A stretch of DNA of 64,000 bases from Prochilodus magdalenae. Lineage: Eukaryota; Chordata; Actinopteri; Characiformes; Prochilodontidae. This document shows, piece after piece, positions 1 to 11,001 of this stretch (positions are counted from its first letter, which is position 1; each line of letters starts with the position of its first letter). The position numbers and the translations under genes were made by a program. Under the pieces are notes generated by a model. It saw only the letters and a list, made by a program, of their open reading frames with translations, had not been told where the DNA came from and did not search any database. The stretch is from assembly GCA_024036415.1 (NCBI GenBank), contig JAMWET010001299.1, positions 502,001 to 566,000 of the forward strand, read 5' to 3'.

Positions 1-69
1 ACTCTCTGTAGAGGGGGACCTGTCCTAGGCTCTCTGTAGTGATGGTTTAGATTAGTATTAAAGACTTAC

Positions 70-184
70 AGGGAGATAGGCAGGGTTTCACTTTCTCCAA
101 GAGTGCCGGCCAGTTTGATGCTGAGAGACGGATCAAGCTTTTCAGTCTGTGTGAACAGCTGGATCCTGAACTGAAAGTGGTACA
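70..184 (-). CDS. lipc: lipc exon 7: start of PLAT domain
   Basis: 115 nt, CTACAG|TGTACC to CCCT|GTAAGT. It encodes [20 protein letters not shown] and then [19 protein letters not shown], matching the first strands of the human LIPC C-terminal PLAT/LH2 domain, which binds lipoprotein and heparan sulphate. Bases 1-69 are the beginning of the next intron. The remaining C-terminal exons are not in the window. Confidence 0.92.
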
Positions 185-3100
185 CTGTAGATAAACCAAC
201 AGACATTTGCAGCAGGTTATTAGCTTTTAGAGAAATCTGCAAGCTCATCTGCACACAGCCTGCATGTGGGAAAACTCTTCTAGTAGACAAGCAGTACAAA
301 CACTCCTGACATAGCCTAATCAAAATATGATGCGGGACGAAACGCTTAAGTCTAAGAGGCTGGTCTTTCTTTAGTCACAGGTAAGCTCACAAAATAAGAA
401 CCGGATTTCAGCTTTAGTCCCATTAAACTGTAAACAGTGTACAGGCTGTCAGCCTTTCATCTACTATTTGCTACTTTGCAAACAAAGGCAAATCTATTGC
501 GAGTGAGTGAACACAAAATTATTGCAAAAGAGCGCAATGTCAATGCCACCTGAGTGGCTCAGTAGAAAACAGCTTGTCCAAATATGAATTATAATCAATG
601 CAAACTTTCTGAATCTGTATCTTCACCTTAAATCAAAACACCCAGTCAATACACACAATTTATACACCCTATAGCCTTTCCAGAGTTAAATGGTTCTTCT
701 CTATGATGGGAAGTCTTTTGTGTAGATCTTGTATAGATCTATAAAGCACCCTGAAGTCTTCCACTGTTGTCATAGAACCCTTTGCTAAGACTGTGGTATT
801 TGTTTCTGCAGCATGTACAGCACAGGTAACTGTAGCTCACCTTTGTAAGGCATCAGCGAGCGTGTCTTCAGGTAAAGTCTTGTGCTGCGACTCGTGCGGA
901 CCTTGTTGATGTCGAAGCCCAGGGTGTTGCAGCGGTTCTTGCGGCAGTCTAGACACACACCCTTGTTGAATGCTTCATCGTTGCTGCACTTGTAGGCTGT
1001 GATCTGTTTGTCTTTGTTCAGGAGAGAGTCGATGAAAAGGTGGACGGCACGTTCATGTGCACACTTCACCGTCTGCTCAAAACCTGTGTGCAGGCAGAGA
1101 TGTGGAATGACCCCTTTAAAGACTGCACTGGTTATCAGCAGGCATTTCAAACCCCTCATCCAGATTATACATTTCTCATAAGAGTTATTTTGGTCTACAG
1201 ACTCAGCAGATGGAGTTGGGCAGTGGGTTTGGGCTGATTAAGACGTGGATGACAGCTCATGCTCGTGTTCCTTTCATCTGGGAGATGGTCTGAGTGAGTC
1301 ATCAGTTCTCAGTTTGGTCTGCGCAGCATGTCCTACATATCTTTTAATGAGCCAATTTAGTGCATCATCCATCTTTAATAGAAACGTTCACCAGTCTGAT
1401 CTTCATCAACCCATCCAGTGCATCTCTCCTCCCATATCCTTCCATCCTGCCATCCATCCTTCCCCTACGTGTACATTTACCTCTCAGGTCATTTATCTAT
1501 CTCTCTTATACATTCCTCTAACATCCATTCGCAGTTTCCTTACATAATTATCTGTCCTTTCATCCATCCTTCCTTTCATTCATCCATCCATCCATCTTTC
1601 CATCCATCCATCCATCTATCCTTCCATCCATCCATCCATCCATCCATCCATCCATCCATCCATCCATCCATCCATCCATCCATCCAATAATTTCATATTC
1701 ACCTTTCCATTCTTCTCATATCTTCCCTCATTTCCCTCTCCATCCATTCATCGATCATTGTATCCATTCATTTCAGTTTCCTTTTTTTATCTACCCCTTT
1801 TCCATATCCATCTCTACATACATATATTCATCTCCCCTTTCTCTCCTCTACATCCACCCATGCACCCCTCCACTTGCACCACTCTCCTCTAATGTCCAAC
1901 TGTCCTTTCCTTGTATATCCGTCCATCCATCCATCCATCCATCCATCCATCCATCCATCCATCTCATATTTTTCTTTTTAAATCCAACCATCCCATCCAT
2001 ATCCATCTATCCCTCTCTTATTCATACATCCATTGCTCTCATATCTGTTCCTTCCTCTCATATCCATCTATCCATTGTTGGCATATTCATCCATCCTTCC
2101 CTCATATCAATCCATGTATCTATCCTTGTATTCATCCATTAACGTTATAGCTTTTTTTTATATCCATACCCTTCCCACCTATATTCATACATCCCTACAA
2201 CAACCATCCATCCATTCTTTCCTCTCCTTATAGACCCAGTACATATCAATTCATCCATACATTCATCTTGCCATTCCTTCCGTCCCTCCATGCCTCCATC
2301 TAGCCTTTAACAACCACTCACAAATCCATCCCGCATCCTTCCGATATTCATCCATCAATACACAACCTGCTGATTTAAAAAAATAATAAAACCTGGTGTT
2401 TATTTAGTGTGTGTTTTGAAGACGCTCATCATATGGCATTCAGGTTAAGTGTTTATCTACCAACAAAGCTAAGTCCAAATCAGTATTGTGATATGACACC
2501 ATTATCAGTGTACCAGTATAGATGACACACCACCCAGCACTAACCCTCTCTCTCTCTGTCTCTTGCTCACCCATAAGGCCGTACTGAGACAGGTGGGCGT
2601 ACAGGTTTTGAACATGCAGATGGCAGCCAGGTTGTGAGGATCCTCCATTGGGGTAGAAGTCATAGTGTGCCACAGGCTGTTTGATGCCCACGCTGAGCCC
2701 CATGTGCTGCTGGGTAAATGTGTGGATGGCATCCACGAATCTGGCATCGTCTGGGGAGAGACGGTCAGTAGGAGACATGCCCTCAAACATGGGACCTGCA
2801 GGGTCCAGACCTGCATACACAACCAATATGAGTTTATTAACATGGAAGGAAACAGTAAACAAACCTGTGGGATTCCTGATAAGCGGATCTTCTATGGTTA
2901 CACAGTTATATGAATGAATATGAACAGATAATCAACTCCATACTTTTACAAAACAGGCTTTTATCTCACCAGTGATTCTCCCAAGTGTCTTTCCAGCCAT
3001 GGCCAGGTTGCTGCCAGCAAATCCTGCTATGTGAGCTCCTAGACTGTAACCGATGAGGTGGACCCTGCTCACAGGAACCTGAAAGACATCCTGATGGGAC

Positions 3101-6100
3101 ACATAGGGAGAATACGTTATGGGAGCTGAGATGCCCAGAGACCATTCTGTTGTCCATTGTTGCACTGAACTCCTTTTTCCAACAGTGGTACAAACCTTAA
3201 GCATAAAACATTAGGTCCTGCAAGCAACCCCCACCACCCCACTGGTGTGATATACGTCTAAACGTTAGTAGGCACCTGTTTCCCCAGTGTTTCTTCCAAA
3301 CTGGAACGTCATTTGTTCCGTTAGAACTTGGTGGCAGCAATGCTCTCAAATAAAATTGGTACAGGGGTAACAAAAGGCTGAATAAGGAATAGGCACTACT
3401 AAAAACCAGCCAGAGGAGCAATGAGTGGGTATAAAGAGCATTTTAGAAAGACAGAGTTTCTCAGACACAAAGTTTATAGAACAATAAAACAAAAATGTCC
3501 TTAAAACTGTGGAGACTTTGGATATACCACCCTTTACAGAACATAATATCATCAAAAGATTCAGACAATCTGGAGAAATTCCTGCACAAGGATCCTGGTG
3601 ATATTCAGGCCCTCAGACAGCACTGCATTAAACACAGGAATAATTCTGTACTGGAAACCACTGCATGGACTCAGGAACACTTCCAGAAACCAGTGTCTGT
3701 GAACACACAGTTTACGCTGTATTATGTAAATAAGATGCCATATGTCCACACAATTCAAAAACAGCACCATCTTCTTTGGGCCAAAGCTCATTTTAAATGG
3801 ACTAAAATGGAAAACTGTTCGGTGGTCAGATTAATCAAAATTTGGAATTCTTTTCAGACCTATGGATGTCGTGTCCTGCAGGCTCAAAATGAGAGGGACC
3901 ATCTAGCTTGTTGTCAGTGCACAGTTCAAAGCCTTCATCTCTGATGATATAAGGTTGCATTACTGCCTATGGCGTGGACTGTATATAGCGGGTTTAGAAC
4001 AATATATGCTCCCATCCAGATAATGTCTCTTACAGGCAAGGCCTTAGCCTCACAGTATGGCTTCACAGAGGAAGAGCCTGGGTGCTGAACTGGCCCACCT
4101 GCAGTTCAGGCTTTTCATCAATAGAAAACATTTGGTGCATCATGATACCTTGGAGCTAGAATCCTACATCAGACAAGAATGGGAACTGGTATAGACTAGC
4201 CTCAAGTGGATTGAAATTGGTTTTAGATCAGACTTAAACAGGACTTTAGGACTCCCACCTCAAGCCATATCAGCAGGTGGGCAATCTCCTGCCCCACGAT
4301 ACGTGTGTTCTGAGCAGCGATGGGGTAATGTTGATGTGCCAGGGCCCGCCAGTCAGTGAACAGCACATTGATGTCTTTCTGTGTGGTCTTTAGAGCAGCA
4401 GCCAGTTTCGTAACCCACTTCTCAATTATGCCAATTATGCCAGGGAGAAGACCATTATACAGCTGCTTGAAGGCAAGTTGATAAAAGAGCAGAGCTCTGG
4501 TTAGTGCTATTATTGGCACCCCCTACCTTGCTGCACTTTGTAAGAGCAAGTTGATCCAGGAGGGGGTCCCATATTTTCGGCAGCTTTTTTAACCTCAGTG
4601 GACAATCGTGGGTGCTAAGAAATGAAATCTTAGTTACCCAAAATATACTCTAACAGGGAGGTTCCGGTGGTCTACATGGCCAGTGATGGTTTTATGGTAG
4701 AGGGTGGCTGATAAACTGGCATGACAACAGATGGACATGACTGACTTGACAGTAATCTGCATTTTGTACACTTATGTAGTGGACCTGTAAAGCAGGCGTT
4801 TTTTATAAAGTGACCAGTGAATGAAATCACAAAAGTAGGTGTTTCTAATAAAGTGGCCCATGTGTGGAGGAACAAGTTAGATGTTTCCATTAAACTGGCC
4901 AGTGAGTAGAAGTACAAGGAAGGTGTTCATAATAATGAGTGGAAGCATAAGATGCTTCTAATAAAGTAGACAGTTGGGGTAATTACAAGGTTGGTGTTTC
5001 TAATAAAGTGGCCAGTGACTGGAAGTACAAGGCAGGCGTTTCTAAAAAACACAGTTGAACATCTAATTATAGACTAAAATAGGTTCTCGGTTTCCGATAA
5101 AGTCCCATACCGACCAGCCGTGGGTGATGATGACCAGTGGGTGGCTGCTGTTGAAGCCGCAGGACTGCAGTGTGTGTGGTTGGAAAATCTTGAACGTGCA
5201 GGCGTCGTCCATGTCCAGCTCGGGAGAATAGACCCTGAACACTGACTGAGGCTCATGTGACATTTTGATCCTCATCCTCAACTTGGAATCTACAACACAG
5301 ATGGACAAAGAGTCTGGTGTTCACATGTCTCCTGCATGTTTTTCAGAATCCCCTTAGCCCCAGTCAGCCCCATATATCAGGAATCACCAGTCTTCTACAC
5401 GAAGGGTTTAAGTGGCTGCAGTGTTACAGTATAAGGATGACCTTTTTCCTACATGTGATTGTACATGACATAGTCTGATATGACAGATAAAATATGTCCA
5501 GGGTTCATTTATCCATACCCATATACTAATAGGTGCAAAATCCAATTGTAGCTAATCAAAATGACGTTTACCCACTTTGGGTGGTTTCCACCTGTTTGAT
5601 GATCTCTCTGTAAAGAACAGTGGGTTCTGTGGATTCTGTGTCTACCACATAATGTATTGATCTTTCTTTTTTGTGGACTGTGTTGGAGTTGTTCTCTGAA
5701 TCAGAAGGTCAGTAAACTCTGTGTGTGAAAACGTGGAAGCCGGGAAAAAGAGCAGTCCGGTCACAGATGTGCATGTGGTCTGATGTACTCACATAGAGTC
5801 TGATTTACTTGAATGCTCTACCTGCAGTGAGTAAGTGGAACTGCCATCCTTGTTTGTCTAAGAAGGCAGGGGTGTAACTGGGGTTACACAAGCATTACTA
5901 ATAGCTAGGGACAATATTTCAAAGCGATATTTGATGATGCATGTATCGTATGAAGAACATCAGAAGAACACCACAAGTGTTTAGGCAATGTTGGCTGTGC
6001 TACAGTCTCCCACAGCACCGTGCACACAAGCAAAGGTAGTGGAGTTCGCTCTGGATCAGCTACTCTCCGGTGTGGAAGATAATGTGTTTTGATGGCTGCT

Positions 6101-8157
6101 CGAACATCTTGAGCCACATTACTCCAAACCCACTCAGTGTTTTTCTCAAAATAGTTCTACTAGAGTTCAAACTGTGGAGTGACTCATAGACACAAGCTTC
6201 CTGACGATAATGTAAGTTCTGAGAGTTCATTCTCGGTGTAACTGTACAGTGGATAGACATAGATAGAGCCTCTATGAAGTAGTTACAGGGAGAAACAAAA
6301 ACAGCTAATAAGCTAGCTTAGTTTTTACTTTCTACTTATATAACCTAAAAGTGATCAGCATCACTCATCCCGATTGGCACTGGTTTCCTACCTCATCACT
6401 AACTGTCTGCTTTTGAGCTAAAAGATGTGAGCTGGGTTAGGCTAGTAGCGTTAGCTATACCTCTTCCTCATACAAAAATGATTTTTAATGAGTAAAGAAA
6501 TGACAGTGCACTTTGAGAGATCTCAAGTAAGCTGATGCTCTCAGGGCCAGTGACCAGCATTTACCATGAACCTGAATGCTTCATCATCAAACTGCGTAAG
6601 ATATTATGGGGTCTCCTGGGTGGGCAACTGTCTAAGCATTACTTCTATTATAAGGACATTATCAAGTTTCAACCACAGCCATTCCTGGCTGAGGGCCAAA
6701 GACGGGATATGCCCCCTCTCCCCTTATCCCTCAGCATGGTGTCAGCCGATGTTAGAATCTGTGACATTGTGGGGGTGCCAGTTCGAAAACTTGTGGTGGC
6801 ACTTCACATATAGTGTTCCAAGTGGTTGCTACTTTGTTGCTATGGCATTCCCGGAAATTACGATGGTATTACTAGGTGGTTGCTATAGCATGTGCTATGC
6901 TGTTCAGACAGATGTGCTATTGCTGTATCTTCTTATCTGTATCTTTGTACGAGATGTGATCGCACAATCATGTCATTGTCTATATGAGGACTCTGATAAA
7001 GCTTTTAGATTTTTAACCCAAAGGCCCATATAAGGTTGAAGAGTGCCAATGTGAGATCAGTATAGCTTCTGTGTTCCAGAGTCTGACTTGATCATGACTG
7101 TCTTGTTTGTCTTGTTTTTTCCAACACCACCGCCTAATGGCCTTGTGATCTCAAGATAAGATATGATCCTGAGAAAACAACTTTTGTTATCTTGAGAGCA
7201 CAAGAAAAGTTATAATGTCAAGATTAAAGTGTAAAAATCCACCTCAGGCCTTTCTAGGCTTCTGTAATGTTTCCCCCTGCACAGCCCATCACGGCATTGC
7301 CCCTCACTCCCTACACACCTGACTGACTCATCAGACTCAACATTGTCAGATCAGGACTGACACTAAAGTGTCCAGAGCAAGGGAACTCCAGGATTGGGAA
7401 ACACTTCTCTGAGTGTGAGTGTTGGGACTTCATTCAGTAGGTTAGCATTGCTTTGGTGTTGACACCACACTGGGCTCATCACCACTTCTGAAAGGTCAGT
7501 GTGCTCCTCTGTGTTTGTCGGTCTGTTTGGCAGGCTTTTGAACACACAGCGCTTTTGTTTGTTTGTCCCAATACAGAATCTGCTGAGTGCTTTCCCACTT
7601 ATCACAGGCTACTTGACTGAGTTAGGAGAGTTGGAGTGATAGTCAAAGCTTTGACTCAGGCTAAATAAACTGTTCCTAAAGCAGAAGACTGTCAAAAAAT
7701 CAAACGGATTAGCAATATATTTTTACCTGATGTATAAACCTGGATGTCTATAGTTTGCTCCATTAGCTTTGCACTGGATCTACAAAGCTAATGGTACTAG
7801 CAAGTTATGTAATGGCTTATCTACAATAATAAGCTTATCTATAATTACCTTTATGAAAACTGCACGCCTGTATCATCACACACATTCTACAAATTACGTC
7901 ACACTGTCTTTGGAGACGTCTTGTGTTTTCCCTTCTCTTTGTGTCTGACCCAGCCCAAGAAGAAATGAGCATAGTGGGGGGTTGCCAGGACCAGTGTTAG
8001 AAACCACAAGCCTGTATGAAATGACTGATGCAGTTTGAGGTGAAGTGTAAGATTGAGGTGTGGAAAATGTCTCACCTGCTCTGTCTTCCCTCCATCTCCG
8101 TCCATCACACAGGTGTGAGGTGATAAGTAGGATGGACAGCACTTTAAACACAGACAT
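70..8157 (-). CDS. lipc: Hepatic triacylglycerol lipase gene, exons 1-7 (3' end outside window)
   Basis: Secreted lipase of the lipoprotein-lipase/pancreatic-lipase family that hydrolyses triglyceride and phospholipid in plasma lipoproteins. Seven exons join in frame on the minus strand: 8157-8076, 5289-5111, 4462-4259, 3090-2970, 2810-2571, 1083-841 and 184-70 (about 394 codons; human LIPC is 499 residues, so roughly the last 105 lie left of base 1). Landmarks in order: signal peptide, HGWS motif (exon 2), nucleophile Ser in GYSLGAH (exon 4), catalytic Asp in GLDPAGP (exon 5), Cys-bounded lid (exons 5-6), catalytic His in CAHERAVH (exon 6), start of the PLAT domain (exon 7). All junctions are GT-AG and phase-compatible. 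Similarity is closer to LIPC than LPL ([21 protein letters not shown]). Synteny with aqp9 and aldh1a2 supports it. Teleost lipc paralogues were not distinguished. Confidence 0.95.
185..840 (-). other. lipc intron 6 (656 bp), no gene
   Basis: Unique-looking AT-rich sequence between exons 6 and 7. It has a normal donor (AAAG|GTGAG) and acceptor (CTACAG). I see no repeat or further exon in it. Confidence 0.8.
841..1083 (-). CDS. lipc: lipc exon 6: catalytic His
   Basis: 243 nt, CACAG|GTTTTG to AAAG|GTGAG, phase 1 at both ends. It encodes [20 protein letters not shown] with the catalytic His in CAHERAVH, followed by a cysteine-rich stretch ([26 protein letters not shown]) matching human LIPC, and a basic [16 protein letters not shown] that leads into the PLAT domain. 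The cysteine spacing equals the disulphides of the family. Confidence 0.95.
1384..2350. repeat. (CATC)n-derived tract with two perfect cores, lipc intron 5
   Basis: Nearly 1 kb of lipc intron 5 is built from CATC/TCCA words. The longest perfect runs are about 1624-1686 and 1920-1962, with decayed copies (CATCCTTCC, CATTCATC) throughout. The His-Pro-Ser-Ile reading frames over this tract are artefacts of the four-base period, which repeats every 12 bases. Confidence 0.95.
2571..2810 (-). CDS. lipc: lipc exon 5: catalytic Asp and first half of lid
   Basis: 240 nt, GCAG|GTCTGG to ATGG|GTGAG. It encodes [20 protein letters not shown], with the catalytic Asp in GLD, then [20 protein letters not shown] and [15 protein letters not shown]. 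The lid begins at the last Cys. The lid between its two cysteines is 24 residues, against 22 in human LIPC as I recall it, so this fish has a two-residue longer lid. Confidence 0.95.
2970..3090 (-). CDS. lipc: lipc exon 4: nucleophile elbow
   Basis: 121 nt. It encodes [20 protein letters not shown] and then [20 protein letters not shown]; the Ser in GYSLGAH is the catalytic nucleophile of the family. The acceptor ATCAG|GATG gives [15 protein letters not shown], the same spacing as human WLE-ESVQLSRSH-VHL. A second AG 12 nt in (TTTCAG|GTTCC) could give a form lacking four residues. The donor ACTG|GTGAG is phase 1. Confidence 0.92.
3480..4195 (+). mobile_element. Decayed Tc1-like transposase fragment in lipc intron 3
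   Basis: Plus-strand reading shows transposase-like words in order: [20 protein letters not shown] (about 3600), [37 protein letters not shown] (about 3770, matching the family's 'RLLWAKAHLKWT..KWK.VLWSDESKF' region), [12 protein letters not shown] (about 3900), and then a region like 'LNWPACSPDLSPIENIWRIM' in broken frame (4080-4150). Stops and frameshifts are frequent and no intact terminal repeats were found, so it is a dead copy. It lies antisense to lipc and ends about 65 bases from the exon 3 donor. Confidence 0.75.
4259..4462 (-). CDS. lipc: lipc exon 3: lipase core, with an unusual 5' boundary
   Basis: Encodes [14 protein letters not shown], then [23 protein letters not shown] and [14 protein letters not shown], ending GAG|GTGGGA in phase 0. 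The family's exon 3 is 180 nt (as I recall for LPL) and would start at 4438, at IIGIIEKW against human VDGVLENW. No AG precedes that point (CCCTGGC|ATA). The nearest usable acceptor is a tandem AAGCAG at 4463-4468 after a pyrimidine-rich run. It would add LYNGLLPG (plus Gln if the first AG is used). The frame stays open either way. A 9-bp direct repeat, GGCATAATT twice, sits at the old boundary. Confidence 0.8.
4790..5060. repeat. Degenerate minisatellite, about 42-46-bp unit, lipc intron 2
   Basis: The word TTTCTAATAAAGTGGCCAGT with a tail like GAGTGGAAGTACAAGGCAGG recurs with decay about every 42-46 bases (starts near 4799, 4841, 4887, 4953, 4997 and 5039). It fills most of lipc intron 2 and stops about 50 bases before exon 2. 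I recall similar units as abundant in otophysan fishes, which would fit the proposed host; that is memory, not a search. Confidence 0.7.
5111..5289 (-). CDS. lipc: lipc exon 2: N-terminal lipase domain to HGWS
   Basis: 179 nt. The acceptor is TTGTAG|AT and the donor TCG|GTATGG (a weaker donor). It encodes DSKLRMRIK through [20 protein letters not shown], which aligns with human LIPC LQECGFNSSLPLVMIIHGWS. NSS is a potential N-glycosylation site shared with human. The HGW segment is the beta-strand and oxyanion-hole region of this lipase family. It ends in phase 0. Confidence 0.92.
5290..8075 (-). other. lipc intron 1 (2.8 kb), no gene seen
   Basis: AT-rich intron. Open frames near 5905-6260 and 6535-7033 show no recognisable domain and no codon pattern unlike the background. 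I see no repeat array in it apart from short simple runs. Confidence 0.7.
8076..8157 (-). CDS. lipc: lipc exon 1: start codon and signal peptide
   Basis: The ATG at 8157 begins [19 protein letters not shown], a short basic start followed by a hydrophobic stretch ending in small residues: a typical secretory signal peptide. RRWREDRA follows. The exon is 82 nt and ends in phase 1 at CAG|GTGAG; its last G combines with AT of exon 2 to make Asp. The reading frame is open upstream of this ATG, but the upstream part is CT/GA simple repeat and gives no leader-like sequence, so this ATG is preferred. Confidence 0.85.
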
Positions 8158-8620
8158 AGTTCTCCAGCCGGATAATCCAACAACTTCTCTCTCACTCTCT
8201 CTGTCTCCCTCTCTCTCTCTGTCTTCTTTCTCTCTCTGCCTCTGTCTCTGTCCCTGCCTCTGCCTCTGTCTCTGTCTTTCAGGGAGGGAAAAAGAGCAGA
8301 GCAAGAAAACTGCCCGTTGTCCAAACTTTTTAAAGGGGGAGGTGTCCACAATTATTCAAATGAAGTATGAGCCCACCATAAGGGTGTCTGAGGGGCTGTG
8401 AGGGTGTGTGTGGGGGTGTATCTGTCAGGTGGGAGGGTGCTGGGTACAAAGGTGCAAAGAGCTGAAGGAGGAAAAAGTACCAAATAATTAATAATGATTA
8501 AAATCGTAGTTAATTCGGTTAACATGTCATCGTTAAGTCTAACCTTGGTAGATGGCGTGTACTTATTTCTATTTAGGCAGCAAAGCCGGTACTTTGATGT
8601 TGCAATGCAAAAAAACATAT
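8158..8620 (-). promoter_or_regulatory. lipc 5' flank with CT/GA tract and HNF1-like half-sites
   Basis: Upstream of the lipc ATG lies an interrupted homopurine (GA) tract (8189-8285), probably transcribed as 5' UTR or core promoter. A TTTAAAAAG TATA-like string lies on the minus strand near 8327-8335. Half-sites GTTAAT (8509-8514) and GTTAAC (8518-8523) resemble the liver factor HNF1 site, but spacing is three bases instead of the usual one. HNF1 control of LIPC is known in mammals; the site here is only inferred. The transcription start is not determined. Confidence 0.35.
8189..8285. repeat. Interrupted CT/GA microsatellite
   Basis: Pyrimidine-rich run of TCTCTC and TGTCTC/TGCCTC words immediately upstream of the lipc coding start. 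The Arg/Glu-rich and Ser/Leu-rich frames over it are repeat artefacts. Confidence 0.9.
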
Positions 8621-8695
8621 AGTGGGATAATGAACAGCCATTATAATAAAATGGAATTATTATAAAAAAGACATAATTAAATTACTTAAAGTGAT

Positions 8696-9615
8696 TACAA
8701 TGGTATCCTAGGTGGTTGCTATGGGGTTTGCTTGGGGGGTGTTGCCGCATCCCAGGTCTTTGCTACAGGGGTTGGACAATGAAACTGAAACACCTGGTTT
8801 TAGACCACAATCATTTATTAGTATGGTGTAGGGCCTCCTTTTGCGGCCAACACAGCGTCAGTTCGTCTTGGGAATGACATATACTGCGTCCTGCACAGTG
8901 GTCAGAGGGATTTTAAGCCATTCTTCTTGCAGGATAGTGGCCAGGTCACTACGTGATGCTGGTGGAGGTTCGTCCTTCTTGGTGGTATGCTGACATTACC
9001 CTGGATACCGTGGCTCGATACATCACAAAGACTTGCTGTCTTGGTCACAGATGCGCCAGCAAGACGTGCACCAACAATCTGTCCTCTTTTGAACTCTGGT
9101 ATGTCCCCCATAATGCTGTGTGCATTGCAGTATTTTGAGCAGAACTGAGCTCTTACCTGCTAACTGAACCTTCACACTCTGCTCTTACTGGTGCAATGTG
9201 CAATTAATGAAGATTGGCCACCAGGCTGGTCCAATTTAGCCATGAGACCTCCCACACTAAAATGACAGGTGTTTCAGTTTCATTGTCCAACCCCTGTATG
9301 TAGCGCCATGGTACCCCAGGTGGTTGCTATGTAGCTGCTACGGTATCCCAGGTGGCTCCTATTGTTAGGTGATTAATATGATATCCCAGGTTGTTAGTAG
9401 GCTTTTGCTAGGGGAATGCTATAGTGTTCCAAGTGGTTGCTACTTCCCAGAAATTACTAGGTGGTTGCTATAGCATCCTGGGTGGCTGCTAGGGTGTTGC
9501 TAGAAGGATGCTATGGTATTCGAGGTTATTGGTATGTGGGTGTGATGGTATCCTGGGCAGTTGCTAAGGTATCCCAGGTGATTGCTATCATGTTGCTGGG
9601 TGGTTGCTATGCTAT
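8696..9615. repeat. Degenerate GGTGGTTGCTA(TGG)TATCC minisatellite, split by a transposon
   Basis: Words GGTGGTTGCTAT and GGTATCCCAGG alternate with decay at 8696-8763 and 9303-9615 (TGGTATCCTAGGTGGTTGC, ATGGTATTCGAGG, ATCCCAGGTGATTGC and so on). The two halves are one array interrupted by the Tc1-type element at 8766-9296. Confidence 0.8.
8766..9296 (-). mobile_element. Non-autonomous Tc1/mariner element with perfect 31-bp TIRs and TA target duplication
   Basis: The terminal inverted repeats at 8766-8796 and 9266-9296 begin CAGGGGTTGGACAATGAAAC and are identical over 31 bp. TA flanks both ends (8764-8765, 9297-9298), the target duplication expected of Tc1/mariner elements. On the minus strand, 9111 to about 9000 still reads MGDIPEFKRGQIVGARLAGA and SVTKTASLCDVS, the start of a Tc1-family transposase including part of its helix-turn-helix. 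The frame then breaks and the DDE catalytic region is absent. The element is 531 bp, far below the length of autonomous copies. It can only have moved with transposase supplied from elsewhere. Confidence 0.92.
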
Positions 9616-10938
9616 GGTGCACATGATTAATAGTGTATTGTACTATATCATCGTAAAAATAAAGCTGGATGACTAACTTTGGCCCACATTCGTTTATGTT
9701 GGGAGAAAGTAGCAGTTTAATGCTAATTATACAAAAAACGTACAATAAGATCAAACAGAACAATCCAGCGTTGAAACATTGTCAATAAGTTAAAAACTGC
9801 AGGACAAGTTAGCGGACAAAATTGTGACAGAGAAATAAAAAATAACATACTGTAGAAAACAACAGCAGGTGGAATCACCAATAATTATTTGCCTGATTAA
9901 ATCATTAAATGTAAGGAAAGTTGCTCAGAGCGGATTAATGTGGAACTGTGTGGAGAATCTGATTTTTCTTTTGCTGTTTTGTGTTTTTTTTTTTTTAAAT
10001 CTTACACCTAAAGCTCATTCGTAACTGCTGCTGGTGTCCTCAGATGTTCTACTATTATATGTTCCATGTTCTGCTGTGGGACAAAAAAGTACAGATTAAG
10101 GTCAGGCCATTGCATGAGCCACATCTGGTACATGTGCTTTTACTTCACATGTGTTTGGTCTCTATAGGATCAGATCATGCGACTGAGATCTCAGTGATGT
10201 TTAGTTTACTAAATACACATACCGTATTCCTGTCTGTATAACCGCTGTGACAGACAGACTCAGGTCAATCACCTCACCTAACGTATCACAGTCACGATGT
10301 TGCTCTGGCACTGACCACAAAAGCATGCTAGTACATTTGTATGCAAAAGTTTGGACGCCCCTGATCAACAAAACATAGAATACAGTCAGAGGGCAACCAA
10401 AACTTTGCATAAGACTGGAACTGCATTTACAAATAACCAGGCTGAATCCCTTTGTAAAGATTCCAGCACTTGTTTAGCGCTGGAATACGCTCAGAAACGC
10501 TCTTATCTGGACTCTTAGTGGTCCAACCAGCAGCTCAAACAGAGCCCTGAAAAACCTTTGCTTTCCAAACACAGCTAGTGTACTCTTCAGCCTCCAGACG
10601 TACTCTGCACCACTTTGCAGAAAAGGTATAGGGATATTTTTAGATAACACCTATTATTTCCAGATACAATAAACTGATTTTATTTAGTCAAATAGTCTAA
10701 CAGCGCCTGACAGATAATAAAATGAATAACAATGTGAAAAACAATATCACAATCAGAAATATTCTTCCTTTGGAGTTGCATGCTTGTTCACCCGTGACAA
10801 TGTTTAAAGCTGGTCCTAAAACCCATCTATTTCAACTGGCTTTTTGAGTGAATCTGAATTGCGATTTTTAAATGACATATTGCGTGTGTTTGTGAGTTTG
10901 TACATGTTATTTTTAGCAGTTTGAAATGATTTTATCCA

Positions 10939-10986
<48 letters not shown>

Positions 10987-11001
10987 GTTATTATTATTAT
11001 A
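10939..11001. repeat. (ATT)n microsatellite
   Basis: About 20 ATT units with one GTT interruption near 10987. Confidence 0.97.

Noticed and set aside
1418..2233. His/Pro/Ser/Ile-rich frames
   Set aside because: Artefacts of the CATC repeat.
7894..8351. 150-codon minus frames over lipc exon 1
   Set aside because: Only codons from the ATG at 8157 to 8076 are coding. The rest is 5' CT/GA repeat and intron 1.
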